Counted from the first letter of the stretch, positions 35,586 through 43,898 are shown. The stretch: 64,000 bases of DNA from Brevibacillus fulvus (GCF_016908525.1 NZ_JAFBEB010000013.1:1-64000), one strand, 5' to 3'. Translations and numbers: made by a program. The notes: generated by a model from the sequence alone, not told the origin.

Positions 35586-36391
35586 CAGCCTTGTTCGCGC
35601 TTTCTTCCGCCTATTTGTTTTTCTTCGTTGTGCAGGGCCACGCGCAGTTTGGCCAGCGCCCTGCGCTGCAATCGCGAGACATGCATTTGTGAAATTCCCA
35701 GCAGATCTCCCACCTGCTTTTGACTTAAATTATCATAAAAGGTGAGCTGAATGATTTCTTTTTCCCGCTCAGACAGTTGTGTCAGCACTTTGCCGAGCAT
35801 CAGCGTTTGCTCGATTTGGTGATAACCGCCGTCTACTTCGCCAATTTGATCAAGCAAGGTGATCGTTCCGCCGTCCTGGTCGGCGTCCAATTCCACATCG
35901 ATGGACAAAGCATGGTAACTCCGCCCCATTTCCATTGTCTCCAGCACTTCCTCTTCCGTAATCCCCATTTTTTGCGCAATTTCCGCAATCTGCGGGGATC
36001 GTTGCAAAACAATCGTCAACTCGTCGACGGTTCGCTTCAGTTGAGGAGTCCGTTCCTTGATGCGACGGGGAACATGCACGCTCCATGTTTTATCGCGAAT
36101 GTATCGTTTTATTTCCCCGACAATCGTCGGAATGGCAAAACTTTCAAACCCGTAACCATATTCCGGATCATAGCGCCGAAACGAAGCGAGTAACCCAATC
36201 ATCCCGACTTGCACCAAATCCTCCATGGAGTCCTGGCCGCGGGCAAATTTTACGGCAAGTGATTCAACCAATGATCGATAATGGCTCACGAGTTGTGCCT
36301 GGATTTCTGCCGTAGGATTTTCCCGATAGCCAGCGAGCAACTGACGCGCTTCTTCTTTATTCACTTTCCAGTTGCGAGAACCCGCCGACAT
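35585..36391 (-). CDS. sigB: RNA polymerase sigma factor SigB
   Basis: A 268-residue general stress sigma factor. Region 2 is seen in EDLVQVGMIGLLASFRRYDP and FAIPTIVGEIKRYIRDKTWS (about 62-110), region 3 in TVDELTIVLQRSPQIAEIAQ, and region 4 in SQKQVGDLLGISQMHVSRLQ. ETMEMGRSYHALSID matches B. subtilis SigB closely. ATG 36391 follows GGGGTG and overlaps the rsbW 3' end by 35 bases. It is held by the anti-sigma RsbW until RsbV is dephosphorylated. Confidence 0.95.
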   Translation of the reverse strand: MSAGSRNWKVNKEEARQLLAGYRENPTAEIQAQLVSHYRSLVESLAVKFARGQDSMEDLVQVGMIGLLASFRRYDPEYGYGFESFAIPTIVGEIKRYIRDKTWSVHVPRRIKERTPQLKRTVDELTIVLQRSPQIAEIAQKMGITEEEVLETMEMGRSYHALSIDVELDADQDGGTITLLDQIGEVDGGYHQIEQTLMLGKVLTQLSEREKEIIQLTFYDNLSQKQVGDLLGISQMHVSRLQRRALAKLRVALHNEEKQIGGRKREQG

Positions 36392-36848
36392 TTCTTGGCA
36401 CCCCATCTAGTTGCAAATACTTGGTCATCGAGACAACGACCCCGGCTTCGCTGCTTATCTTTACTTCATCCATCAAGCTATGAATCAGAAACAGACCCAG
36501 ACCGCCTTCTTTCAGATCCTCAATGCTTGCTTCTTGATTGATTGGTCCCATTTCGGAAACAATGTCAGAAAAGTCAAAACTGTTTCCTTGATCTGCGACA
36601 ACAATGACCAGCCGGTCGGGATACAACATACCGTGAAGGCGAATTTGACCCTTGGGTAAATTGTTGTATGCATGAAAGACAACATTGGTGCATGCCTCCG
36701 CGACCGCCAACTTGACGTCCTCGATCTCGTCATAGCTTAACCCGGCGCGGTTGGCAATGCCGGAAACCAACAAGCGAGCCAGGCCGATGTATTCCTCTTT
36801 CGCTGGCAATGACAGCTCAACTACATCAGCATTTTCCTTTGCGTACAT
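36357..36848 (-). CDS. rsbW: Anti-sigma-B factor / serine kinase RsbW
   Basis: A 163-residue GHKL-fold kinase that binds SigB and phosphorylates RsbV. N-box LAVAEACTNVVFHAYNN (about 47-63), G1 box VADQGNSFDF, and G2 box KEGGLGLFLIHSLMDEV. It directly abuts rsbV and overlaps sigB, ensuring matched synthesis of the sigma factor and its inhibitor. Confidence 0.95.
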   Translation of the reverse strand: MYAKENADVVELSLPAKEEYIGLARLLVSGIANRAGLSYDEIEDVKLAVAEACTNVVFHAYNNLPKGQIRLHGMLYPDRLVIVVADQGNSFDFSDIVSEMGPINQEASIEDLKEGGLGLFLIHSLMDEVKISSEAGVVVSMTKYLQLDGVPRNVGGFSQLESE

Positions 36849-37181
36849 TCAGGTGCTCTCCCCTCTTTCCCTTGAAATCGGGAGCAGTTTGTCCAAACCG
36901 GTAATCTTTAAGATCCGCTCAATCCTCGGCATCACTTTCGTAATTTTCAGTTGGCAGCCGGACTTGGCAGCCATTTTCAGCGCCCCAATCAGCACACCTA
37001 TTCCCGTGCTGTCCATATAGGTTACGTTTTCAAAATCCAGCGTTACTGATTTGGTTGCCGCATCGGAGAGCGCTGAAGTTAACCGTTCTTTCAATCGCGG
37101 CGCAGTATATGCATCAATCTCTCCGTTAATCTGAAACAGATAATGTCCATTCTGACTGTCGCAATTTATCGTAAAGTTCAT
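36849..37181 (-). CDS. rsbV: Anti-anti-sigma factor RsbV
   Basis: A 110-residue STAS-domain protein that releases SigB by binding RsbW when unphosphorylated. The phosphorylated serine lies in VTYMDSTGIGVLIG (Ser58). GGGGGAT ribosome site. It has zero spacing with rsbW. Confidence 0.95.
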   Translation of the reverse strand: MNFTINCDSQNGHYLFQINGEIDAYTAPRLKERLTSALSDAATKSVTLDFENVTYMDSTGIGVLIGALKMAAKSGCQLKITKVMPRIERILKITGLDKLLPISRERGEST

Positions 37182-37242
37182 TCAGATCCCCCCATAAAGA
37201 TTCGACGGACAAGCAGAAAACCCTCCAGACGATCTTCCCCGC

Positions 37243-38247
37243 CTAAAATTTGCGGTGAATGACCATCATCGTATGATCATCCGGCAATTTGAAGTCGGAA
37301 ATTGCCAAGAGGCGTTTATACAGGTTATCCACCATTTTTTGCGCGGAAACGCCGATTTCCTCCCGCATCATTTGCAGCAAGGCATCCCTGCTCAAATACT
37401 GTTTGCCAATTTTCCGCTCTGTGACCCCGTCCGTCATCAAGATCAGGTAATCGCCTGCTTGCAAATCAATTTCATAGCTGGAGTAGTATACCTCTTGGGC
37501 AACGCCCAGCACTAATCCTTGTCCGTCCAGATCGGCAAACTTCTGCTCGGTTGCCCGGTAAACAACTCCTGGTTCGTGCCCGGCGCAAGCATAACGAAAG
37601 CAATGTTTCTCAATTTGATACATGCCGTACAACATGGTGACAAACATGCCTGCTTCCACGTTTTTCTCAACGATCGTATTTAATCGCTTCAGCACTGTTG
37701 CCGGCTCGACATAACGTGTATAGAGACTGTCCATCGCATATTTAATCATGGACATACAGAGGGCAGCGGGAATTCCTTTGCCGATAATATCCGCAATCGC
37801 AATGCCAAACGACTTGGGAGTTTGCGAAACAATATTGTAGTAATCCCCGCTCATCTGCTTGGCCGGGACGCTGATAATGCCAATATCCAAATCAGGATAG
37901 GAAGGGATCTGCTCAGGCAACAGACTTTGCTGCATCGAAACAGCTACGTCAATTTCGGTCTCCATCTGCTGTTGTTTATCCCGCAACATCTGGTTTTCCC
38001 GATATGTATTGCCGTATTCGATCATAACTTCAGTCAGCAAATAAAATGACTCCCGAACCAGCTCCGGAAGTTCCACCATCTGTTCCAGAGAGCTTCGGTG
38101 AATATCAATCACATCTTCCGGAGCGATTTTTTTCCTCACCAATACTTTGCTAAACTGTTGTGCCAGATAGAGTTGATCCTCATCCTTCCCTTTCAGGTAT
38201 GCCTGTAAAATTTCGCGATACTCATTCTCCAGCTGTTGACGAATCAT
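37243..38247 (-). CDS. rsbU: Serine phosphatase RsbU
   Basis: A 334-residue PP2C-type phosphatase that dephosphorylates RsbV. N-terminal RsbU_N helical domain (1-80; LQAYLKGKDEDQLYLAQQFS), which binds RsbT, a coiled-coil linker (about 85-108), and a SpoIIE/PP2C domain with AVSMQQSLLPEQIP, SGDYYN, ADIIGKGIPAALCMSMI (metal site) and ILMTDGVTE. ATG behind GGAGGG. It lies 18 bases after rsbT. Confidence 0.93.
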   Translation of the reverse strand: MIRQQLENEYREILQAYLKGKDEDQLYLAQQFSKVLVRKKIAPEDVIDIHRSSLEQMVELPELVRESFYLLTEVMIEYGNTYRENQMLRDKQQQMETEIDVAVSMQQSLLPEQIPSYPDLDIGIISVPAKQMSGDYYNIVSQTPKSFGIAIADIIGKGIPAALCMSMIKYAMDSLYTRYVEPATVLKRLNTIVEKNVEAGMFVTMLYGMYQIEKHCFRYACAGHEPGVVYRATEQKFADLDGQGLVLGVAQEVYYSSYEIDLQAGDYLILMTDGVTERKIGKQYLSRDALLQMMREEIGVSAQKMVDNLYKRLLAISDFKLPDDHTMMVIHRKF

Positions 38248-38265
38248 GAAAGTGATTCCCTCCGC

Positions 38266-38673
38266 TCAATTCTTCCATTTGATGATCGTGACCTTCGTCC
38301 CCTGCTCTTCCGAACTGTCTATGTAGAACTCGTCCATCATCCGTTTCACTCCCGGCAATCCGGCTCCCAACGCACCGGAAGTCGAATAGCCGTCTTGGAG
38401 CGCCTTGCGGATGTCGACGATTCCCGGCCCCTGATCACACGCAATCACTCTCAATCCAGTCAACGAGCCTTGCTGAACAATGTCGATCTCAATGAATCCG
38501 CTCTCGGCGTACAAAAAAATATTCCGAGCCAATTCAGAGATAGCCGTGGCGATGCGCGATTGGACAATTCTCCCGTAACCAAGTTCAATCGACAAATTCC
38601 GACCTGTTTGTCTAGCTAGAACGATATCTTTTTCCGTCCTGATCTCAATCCTAATGCATTCCGGATCAGACAT
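38266..38673 (-). CDS. rsbT: Switch kinase RsbT
   Basis: A 135-residue GHKL kinase that in B. subtilis leaves the RsbR-RsbS stressosome after stress and activates RsbU. N-box ATAISELARNIFLYA (about 42-56), G1 ACDQGPGIVD, G2 LGAGLPGVKRMMDEF. Here it is the first gene of the sigB operon. No rsbR or rsbS lies between it and mazF, so its partner must be encoded elsewhere or be absent. Confidence 0.93.
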   Translation of the reverse strand: MSDPECIRIEIRTEKDIVLARQTGRNLSIELGYGRIVQSRIATAISELARNIFLYAESGFIEIDIVQQGSLTGLRVIACDQGPGIVDIRKALQDGYSTSGALGAGLPGVKRMMDEFYIDSSEEQGTKVTIIKWKN

Positions 38674-38722
38674 ACCAAAGTACTCCCCTTCTTACCGCAG
38701 TGATGCCACTCCCCAAAAAACG

Positions 38723-38750
38723 TGTCTAATTTTGTCTAATTTTGCTGAAT
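38723..38750. repeat. Ten-base phased repeat in the rsbT promoter region
   Basis: TGTCTAAT at 38723-38730 and 38733-38740, with a degraded third unit TTTGCTGAAT at 38741-38750. The period is ten bases. On the minus strand it overlaps a possible -10 (CAAAAT, 38744-38739) paired with TTGTGA 17 bases upstream. The same TTGTCTAAT occurs at 39551-39559 before mazE. Confidence 0.6.
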
Positions 38751-38813
38751 AATTTATTTCGTCACAATTAATATGAATTCCTGCCAGTGTCGAAAAGATT
38801 GCGAAGGGAATTT

Positions 38814-38855
38814 TCGGCAAAAACACAAAAACCACTTGATTCAACCAAGTGGTTT
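38814..38855 (-). terminator. mazEF terminator
   Basis: Minus strand AAACCACTTG / CAAGTGGTTT followed by TTGTGTTTTTG, between mazF and rsbT. It separates the toxin operon from the sigB operon. Confidence 0.85.
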
Positions 38856-38872
38856 CTCCTGCGTTCCGTTCC

Positions 38873-39223
38873 TTAAAAATCAATCAATCCCAAACTTATT
38901 TGTAACGATTCATTGACTCTGTCCATCATTTCTTCATCCAGATGCGTTATTTTGTCCGTAAGTCGCTGTTTGTCAATGGTTCTGATTTGTTCTAGCAGAA
39001 TCACGGAATCACGATCAAATCCATATGTCTTTGCATCAATTTCTACGTGCGTAGGTAACTTCGCCTTTTGAATTTGTGCTGTAATGGCAGCGACGATGAC
39101 CGTCGGACTAAATCTGTTGCCAATATCATTCTGTATGACTAATACTGGACGAACGCCCCCTTGCTCGGAGCCCACCACTGGTGAAAGGTCCGCGAAAAAT
39201 ACATCGCCACGTTTAACGATCAC
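38873..39223 (-). CDS. ndoA: MazF-type endoribonuclease toxin (EndoA/NdoA)
   Basis: A 116-residue PemK/MazF-family mRNA interferase, expected to cleave at UACAU like its B. subtilis relative. It starts [23 protein letters not shown], quoted here only to [13 protein letters not shown]; conserved [11 protein letters not shown] and THVEIDAK segments follow, then [13 protein letters not shown]. It lies three bases after the antitoxin gene. It is linked by position to alr and the sigB operon. Confidence 0.96.
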   Translation of the reverse strand: MIVKRGDVFFADLSPVVGSEQGGVRPVLVIQNDIGNRFSPTVIVAAITAQIQKAKLPTHVEIDAKTYGFDRDSVILLEQIRTIDKQRLTDKITHLDEEMMDRVNESLQISLGLIDF

Positions 39224-39226
39224 CAG

Positions 39227-39505
39227 TTACACCCCGCTTACTAAGCGGTCCAGCGTAAGATCAGCCTCTTCTTCAGCTCCAAATGCTTCGGATGCCATAT
39301 GCAAATTTATTTTTGCCATTTCCATATAACCCTTCTGCATCGTTTCGCGAATAAAGCGTTTCTTGCGCTCCTTCAGATACAGGTTCATGGCCTGACGAAT
39401 AAATTCACTCCGATTGGAATTCTCCTTTTCAATGAAGCCATCCACTTCCTGTAAAAGGGTTTGTGGCAAGCTAATCATGATGCGCTTGGTATTAGTCTTA
39501 GCCAA
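39227..39505 (-). CDS. ndoAI: CopG/RHH antitoxin of MazF (EndoAI/MazE)
   Basis: A 92-residue ribbon-helix-helix protein that neutralises the toxin and probably represses its own operon. The RHH region is RIMISLPQTLLQEVDGFIEK, then SNRSEFIRQAMNLYLKERKK (about 30-49). The C-terminal half binds the toxin. TTG 39505 is chosen because GGAGGTGG lies seven bases upstream; ATG 39526 would lie ahead of that site. Confidence 0.92.
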   Translation of the reverse strand: MAKTNTKRIMISLPQTLLQEVDGFIEKENSNRSEFIRQAMNLYLKERKKRFIRETMQKGYMEMAKINLHMASEAFGAEEEADLTLDRLVSGV

Positions 39506-39551
39506 AACAAATCCACCTCCAACCATGACCGTAACTTCCGTTCACTCATTT

Positions 39552-39595
39552 TGTCTAATGTTTTTAACAATACCATTATGTCGAACCAACTACAA
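39552..39595 (-). promoter_or_regulatory. mazEF promoter with a TGTCTAAT box at the start site
   Basis: Minus strand -35 TTGTAG (39595-39590), 17-base spacer, -10 TATTGT (39572-39567). A TGTCTAAT box (39552-39559 on plus) falls at about +1 to +8, a natural place for an autoregulatory RHH operator. Confidence 0.55.
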
Positions 39596-39716
39596 AAATA
39601 TACCTGACTTTACAGACTACGGACAAAAAAGATTCGACACATCCATACACCGCTTTAATATATTCGTTACCCGCTGCGAAAATCCTGCCAAAAATCTCGC
39701 TTTTTCTGCGATTCCT

Positions 39717-40898
39717 CTATTTGGAAATGGAATGTGCCACTTCGACGACCTGACCGTCTTTTACATAAAGGCGAGGCAGACGATGATTGAGCAGACAGGA
39801 AACTTCATAGTTGATCGTCCCCATCAGAGAAGCGACCTCGTCCAAGGAAATTTCCTCCTGGCCCTGTCTTCCGTAAAGAACCACTTCATCCCCGACCTCG
39901 GCATCGCCTCGCGGAACACTTACCATCGTTTGATCCATGCAAACTCTGCCAACGATCGGAACGCGTCTGCCATGATGCAAGACAACCCCTCGATTCGATT
40001 GCAAACGCGAGAACCCATCTGCATAACCGATGGGCAGTGTGGCGATTTGCTCCCCCGCCTGCGCCTGATAGGTAGCGCCATAGCTTACGGTAAAAGGCGA
40101 GTTTGCCGTCTTCACATGCGAAATTTTCGTCTTCAAGGTCAAAGCAGGGGTGAGCATGATCTGCTCGCGCTGTTTGAGATACATGGAAGGGTACAATCCG
40201 TATAAACCTATGCCCAAACGGATTGAATCATACCCCCATTCTGGAAATACCATCGCTGCCGCCGTGTTGCAGCAATGGACCTTGGGCAAAACATAGCCAT
40301 TCTGCCGCAAGCCTTCCAGCAATGCCTGGAATCGTTCATGCTGCTTGCGTACATGCGCAGTATCTTCCTCATCAGCACAAGCGAAATGTGTAAAAATGCC
40401 TGACCACTGCATGACAGGAGATTGATGCAATGCAGCAACCAACTCGTCAAGTTCGGCCTCGGTTTGAACACCGATCCTGCCCATTCCTGTATCTACCTTG
40501 ACATGAATCGCCAGCGGTGTTTCTTTTTGACGGAACTGCTCGGCAACCAGTCGGGCGGCCTGATGGACCCATTCAGCATGATAGGCTGTCAGCGCAATGT
40601 CCCATTCGTACGCTTGCGCAACCGAATCAAGCGGCGTATAGCCCAGCACCAAAATCGGTGCTGTAATCCCCGCTTTTCTTAACACGAGCGCTTCGTCGAG
40701 CATCGCGACAGCCAGTGAGTTCGCCCCGCTTTGCAAGGCTTCACGACCTACCTGAACAGAACCGTGACCATAGCCATCCGCTTTCACCACAGCCATGATC
40801 TCCGTCTGGCCTGGCAGGTGTCTGCGAAATGCTTGCACATTGGCACGAATGGCGTCCAAATCAATTTCTACCCACGTATCCCGAAAAAAAGGCTTCAT
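39717..40898 (-). CDS. alr: Alanine racemase
   Basis: A 393-residue PLP enzyme that interconverts L- and D-alanine for peptidoglycan. The Schiff-base lysine is in MAVVKADGYGHG (Lys39), the substrate lysine region is KVDTGMGRIG (about 134-143), and the catalytic Tyr is in VSYGATYQA. VCMDQTMV near 312 and NYEVSCLLNHRLPR at the C terminus fit the family. It lies two bases after the 40901 membrane protein gene. Confidence 0.97.
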   Translation of the reverse strand: MKPFFRDTWVEIDLDAIRANVQAFRRHLPGQTEIMAVVKADGYGHGSVQVGREALQSGANSLAVAMLDEALVLRKAGITAPILVLGYTPLDSVAQAYEWDIALTAYHAEWVHQAARLVAEQFRQKETPLAIHVKVDTGMGRIGVQTEAELDELVAALHQSPVMQWSGIFTHFACADEEDTAHVRKQHERFQALLEGLRQNGYVLPKVHCCNTAAAMVFPEWGYDSIRLGIGLYGLYPSMYLKQREQIMLTPALTLKTKISHVKTANSPFTVSYGATYQAQAGEQIATLPIGYADGFSRLQSNRGVVLHHGRRVPIVGRVCMDQTMVSVPRGDAEVGDEVVLYGRQGQEEISLDEVASLMGTINYEVSCLLNHRLPRLYVKDGQVVEVAHSISK

Positions 40899-40900
40899 CC

Positions 40901-41341
40901 CTATCGCCTCTTAGCTTTATTTTGAAAATAACGCAACCGTTCGTTGAGGTGCCCTAAAAATTCCCGGGAAACCATTAACGATTCCCGTTTTCCGCTTAAA
41001 CGATAGATGTGTCGGCCTTCAATAACCGGTTCCACTTCATTCAAGGGAAATGCGGTTTCCTTTCCTGACATGGAAACGATCAAATGCGTTCTCGTCAATG
41101 TGTACTTTGGCTGCAAAACCAACTTGTACAAGAAAGGAAACAGGCCTACCACCGCAATCGCGATAGCAAAAGCGATCAGTTTGAAGGTGTCCGAGTCCGC
41201 ATCTAAAATACTTGAGGCAACGAGCATCCCCAACACAAATACCACCGTTTCAAAGATACGCAACTTCAGGTTTTTTCGCAAGAGTAAATCTTTGTATGTG
41301 GCTTCGGCCTGATACAAAACTTCCTCTGAGCTTTTTTTCAT
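40901..41341 (-). CDS. Small membrane protein of unknown function
   Basis: A 146-residue protein I do not recognise by name. Two membrane helices (about 29-46 VVFVLGMLVASSIL and 53-72 LIAFAIAIAVVGLFPFL) are followed by a soluble region whose YTLTRTHLIVSMSGKETAFPL pattern resembles a small bacterial PH-like (bPH) domain. It shares a transcript with alr and has its own promoter just upstream. Confidence 0.75.
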   Translation of the reverse strand: MKKSSEEVLYQAEATYKDLLLRKNLKLRIFETVVFVLGMLVASSILDADSDTFKLIAFAIAIAVVGLFPFLYKLVLQPKYTLTRTHLIVSMSGKETAFPLNEVEPVIEGRHIYRLSGKRESLMVSREFLGHLNERLRYFQNKAKRR

Positions 41342-41375
41342 CTGTTACCGGTCACCTCACAGCATGATTATGCGT

Positions 41376-41405
41376 ATCTTATCGTTTTTTTGGCACGCGT
41401 GTCAA
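41376..41405 (-). promoter_or_regulatory. Promoter of the 40901-alr operon
   Basis: Minus strand -35 TTGACA (41405-41400), 18-base spacer, -10 TAAGAT (41381-41376). Confidence 0.7.
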
Positions 41406-41442
41406 TCCTCTCATGTCAAGCAAACTCGATCCGCAAGCACCG

Positions 41443-41471
41443 ACAAAAGAAAAAAGGTGGGTTGCCCCGCC
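41443..41471 (-). terminator. Terminator of the YdcC-like gene
   Basis: Minus strand GGCGGG-GCAA-CCCACC (one mismatch) then TTTTTTCTTTTG, one base after the stop. Confidence 0.75.
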
Positions 41472-41472
41472 T

Positions 41473-42501
41473 TTATTTACCACCTACACCGTATGTCGAT
41501 TTCGCTACATTTACCAGTTCTTCCTCTGGAAGATCGCCCACCAGGGTAAATTCCACGCCGTCCAGCTCCCATGTCAACTGTCGCTGATTCTCCATATTTT
41601 GCGTAAGCACACCAATGGTGAAGCCTAAATCGAGCGGCATGCCTTGTTCGTAGGAAACGGTTGCTTCTGTCGGCCTTGACTCAATTAACCGGTAATTATA
41701 GTCACCTTTATATTCAAGAACGACCATTTGCTGTCCATCCCGATCAACAGGCTCTATGCCGACCTGGGTTACTCCTTCTGGCGTATATGTAGGCTCGATG
41801 ACGCCAAATTGTCCTTCCGGCAAAGGTTGACCGCCTTGTGCCAGCGTCGGAATGGCAGGAAGCGAACTGGTTGACATGTTGCGATCTTTGTCAAATGCGT
41901 CTTTTTCAAATTGTGGATTAAAATCAAATTGCTTAAAGCTGATGCTTACCAATGTATTTAAATTGGTATCCATAATCTCGGCCCGCGTCGGTTTGAAATC
42001 TTCTGTCAGCCAAATCTTTTGTCTGGTTAACATTCGATTGCCGCTATAATTGGCTTTTACTTCAAACACGTATTGTTTGTTATCCATCTTCATTTGGCGT
42101 TCAGCATCATCAATGATACTTCTGGCCAACGTCTCATAAAGATACAACGGTCCATTGTTTTCCGGCCAACCGCTTTGGAAACGGAAGCTCTTGTTCAGGT
42201 GAGGCGTCAGCACGAAAACACCTTCGTCATTGCGCAAAATAATCTGGGTGATGTTTCGTTGTTTGGATGTTAAAGCTACGCGGTAATAGCTTGGTTTTTC
42301 ATACCAAACTTCAACGTCATACTCCTGCGGGGTTGAGCCGGTTTGCATCGTCAGAACAGCCGTTGACTTGTATCCGCTGATTTTATCCAGCGTACTGTTT
42401 AAATCTCCGATTACATCTTCCGGCGTCTTTTTCCCAAAACAACCGCCCAGTGTGAAGGATAGGACAAGCAATAATACCAGCCATATCGCTCCTTTTCTCA
42501 T
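41473..42501 (-). CDS. LolA/YdcC-like sporulation lipoprotein
   Basis: A 342-residue lipoprotein with signal peptide and lipobox LGGC (Cys about 20), followed by a beta-rich LolA/RseB-like fold (SGYKSTAVLTMQTGSTPQEY; VWYEKPSYYRVAL; LTEDFKPTRAEI; VLEYKGDYNYRL). Its position between alr and acpS is that of B. subtilis ydcC, a sporulation gene. ATG 42501 is chosen for the AAGGAG site and for the signal peptide; an upstream extension of 49 residues is unlike a protein N terminus. Its ligand is unknown. Confidence 0.85.
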   Translation of the reverse strand: MRKGAIWLVLLLVLSFTLGGCFGKKTPEDVIGDLNSTLDKISGYKSTAVLTMQTGSTPQEYDVEVWYEKPSYYRVALTSKQRNITQIILRNDEGVFVLTPHLNKSFRFQSGWPENNGPLYLYETLARSIIDDAERQMKMDNKQYVFEVKANYSGNRMLTRQKIWLTEDFKPTRAEIMDTNLNTLVSISFKQFDFNPQFEKDAFDKDRNMSTSSLPAIPTLAQGGQPLPEGQFGVIEPTYTPEGVTQVGIEPVDRDGQQMVVLEYKGDYNYRLIESRPTEATVSYEQGMPLDLGFTIGVLTQNMENQRQLTWELDGVEFTLVGDLPEEELVNVAKSTYGVGGK

Positions 42502-42802
42502 TCGATCAACTCCTTCTTGTCTTAGTTCGACAAAGAAGGGAACCCCTGTCAATTTCCCGGGAAATCTGTCTGCGGATTTTCCCAAATTGCTCCAAGCCCT
42601 TTGCGTGCAAAAATCATGGCGAAAGTTTTGCCAAGCAGGCTTGAACAATAAGTTGAAAGTTGGGACTATTGCGACAAAAAATACAAGATGGACAATAGGT
42701 CTTCTCAGACAAAAATCGGTCGACTCGTCGGGAAAGCAGGTAGCCCCTTCTAATCTACGCGATATATATCTATGTCCATTCTCGTCCCATTATGCAGACA
42801 AG
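42502..42802. other. Intergenic region between acpS and the YdcC-like gene
   Basis: About 300 bases with no supported gene. A possible SigE-type promoter on the minus strand is ATA (42793-42791), 16 bases, then CATAGATA (42774-42767), which would fit mother-cell expression of the lipoprotein. The match is imperfect. No clear terminator for acpS was seen. Confidence 0.3.
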
Positions 42803-43186
42803 TTAGACTTTCTCCATAACGACTTGCGCAACCGCGAAAGCCTTGCTATGCGAGATGCTCAAATGGAACGTCACGCCGGCTGGATCGGAGCAAACTTTTT
42901 GCAAAGCCTGCCTGGCGACCAAAAGCATCGGCTTGCCGCTTTCCGTCCGCTGAATTTCAATGTCGTGAAAACCGACAATGCTGCCGATTCCTGTGCCTAG
43001 TGCTTTTACGGTCGCTTCTTTGGCAGCAAACCGCCCCGCCACATATTCCACCAACCGCTGCTCGCCCGCTGGCAATACAGCTAGCTCCTGTTCTGTCAAA
43101 ATCCGCCGCAAAAAGGATCGGTTGCGTTGCAATATCGCAGCAATCCGCTCAATTTCCACAATGTCGATGCCGATTCCCGCAATCAT
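42803..43186 (-). CDS. acpS: Holo-[acyl-carrier-protein] synthase
   Basis: A 127-residue phosphopantetheinyl transferase that activates ACP for fatty acid synthesis. Metal site [11 protein letters not shown] (about 5-15; Asp8), [21 protein letters not shown] (about 48-68, quoted in part: [12 protein letters not shown]) and [20 protein letters not shown] ribosome site. Order acpS - ydcC-like - alr follows B. subtilis. Confidence 0.95.
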   Translation of the reverse strand: MIAGIGIDIVEIERIAAILQRNRSFLRRILTEQELAVLPAGEQRLVEYVAGRFAAKEATVKALGTGIGSIVGFHDIEIQRTESGKPMLLVARQALQKVCSDPAGVTFHLSISHSKAFAVAQVVMEKV

Positions 43187-43262
43187 TGGTCATCCTCCCG
43201 TTTTTCTCACTGTTCCCACCTTATCATCGGTTGCTTGGCAAGACAAGCCGGCAGACAGGCAA

Positions 43263-43289
43263 ATGCCCCCACAAAAAACTTGTGAGGGC
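43263..43289 (-). terminator. Hairpin after the gamma-SASP gene
   Basis: Minus strand GCCCTCACAA / TTGTGGGGGC stem (43289-43265), with only a weak T-rich tail. It is probably a terminator or a stabilising 3' hairpin. Confidence 0.55.
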
Positions 43290-43305
43290 AACTGTATATC
43301 GAGCA

Positions 43306-43485
43306 TTACATGTTTTGGTTGTTTTTTTGCGCTGCCTTCGCTGCCGATTGTTGATTTTGGCGGCGAACCTCGGTAACATTGGTTTCGCTGGCAAACTCAG
43401 TAGTTGTTGTGTTTGCAGCGGCATTCGGGTTAACAGCAGCTGGAGTAGCAGCAGCCGGAGTAGCAACTTTGTTGCGTTTAGCCAT
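43306..43485 (-). CDS. Gamma-type small acid-soluble spore protein
   Basis: A 59-residue spore protein with one copy of the family signature TEFASETNVTEVRRQNQQSA (29-48). The N terminus is MAKRNKVATP followed by an Ala/Thr/Pro-rich stretch; the C terminus is Asn/Gln-rich. B. subtilis SspE carries two such repeats and serves as an amino-acid store in the spore core. Here there is one repeat. AAGGAGGTG precedes the ATG, and a SigG-like promoter lies upstream. Confidence 0.9.
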   Translation of the reverse strand: MAKRNKVATPAAATPAAVNPNAAANTTTTEFASETNVTEVRRQNQQSAAKAAQKNNQNM

Positions 43486-43514
43486 GGTCAGTTCACCTCC
43501 TTGACGTCGCTGAG

Positions 43515-43545
43515 TATAATGTGGACTTTGCCCGGTCTGTTTATC
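43515..43545 (-). promoter_or_regulatory. SigG-like promoter of the gamma-SASP gene
   Basis: Minus strand -35-like GATAA (43545-43541), 19-base spacer, -10 CATTATA (43521-43515). The -10 fits SigG (CATnnTA); the spacer is one base long. Confidence 0.5.
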
Positions 43546-43649
43546 CCATCCTTATTTTTCCCCGGCAAGCAGCACTCCAGATGTGCAATTGCAGCCGCGG
43601 TCCTGTATAATCAAAACAGATGGATGTGTTCAGAAGGGAAGTGAGAAAG

Positions 43650-43898
43650 ATGGCTAAAGTCATTTTATATACCCAAAAAACGTGCGGGCCATGCCAGGAG
43701 GAAAAATTGTGGCTTACTCACCAAGGGATCGCCTTTGAAGAGCGCGATATCCGGGAAAACAACACTTTCTTCAATGAAGCGATCGAATTGGGAGCGAACA
43801 TGACTCCGGTTACCTTGATTGAAGCGGAAAATGGTGATCGCACGGTCGTTCACGGGTTCGATAAGGAAGCATTAAAAGAAGCGTTGGATCTGCAATAG
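43650..43898 (+). CDS. Glutaredoxin-family thioredoxin-like protein
   Basis: An 82-residue thioredoxin-fold protein. The redox motif CGPC is at 12-15 (YTQKTCGPCQEEK), the cis-proline in NMTPVTLIEAENG, and the C-terminal HGFDKEALKEAL completes the fold. It resembles NrdH/YtnI-type glutaredoxins that reduce ribonucleotide reductase or small disulfides; the target is unknown. ATG 43650 follows GGGAAG and removes ten unlike N-terminal residues. Confidence 0.85.
   Translation: MAKVILYTQKTCGPCQEEKLWLTHQGIAFEERDIRENNTFFNEAIELGANMTPVTLIEAENGDRTVVHGFDKEALKEALDLQ

Noticed and set aside
34979-35692. 237-codon plus-strand frame opposite tex and sigB
   Set aside because: It spans two conserved genes and their terminator and has no domain signature.
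42781-42802. acpS terminator
   Set aside because: No stem with a following T-tract could be found after the acpS stop.
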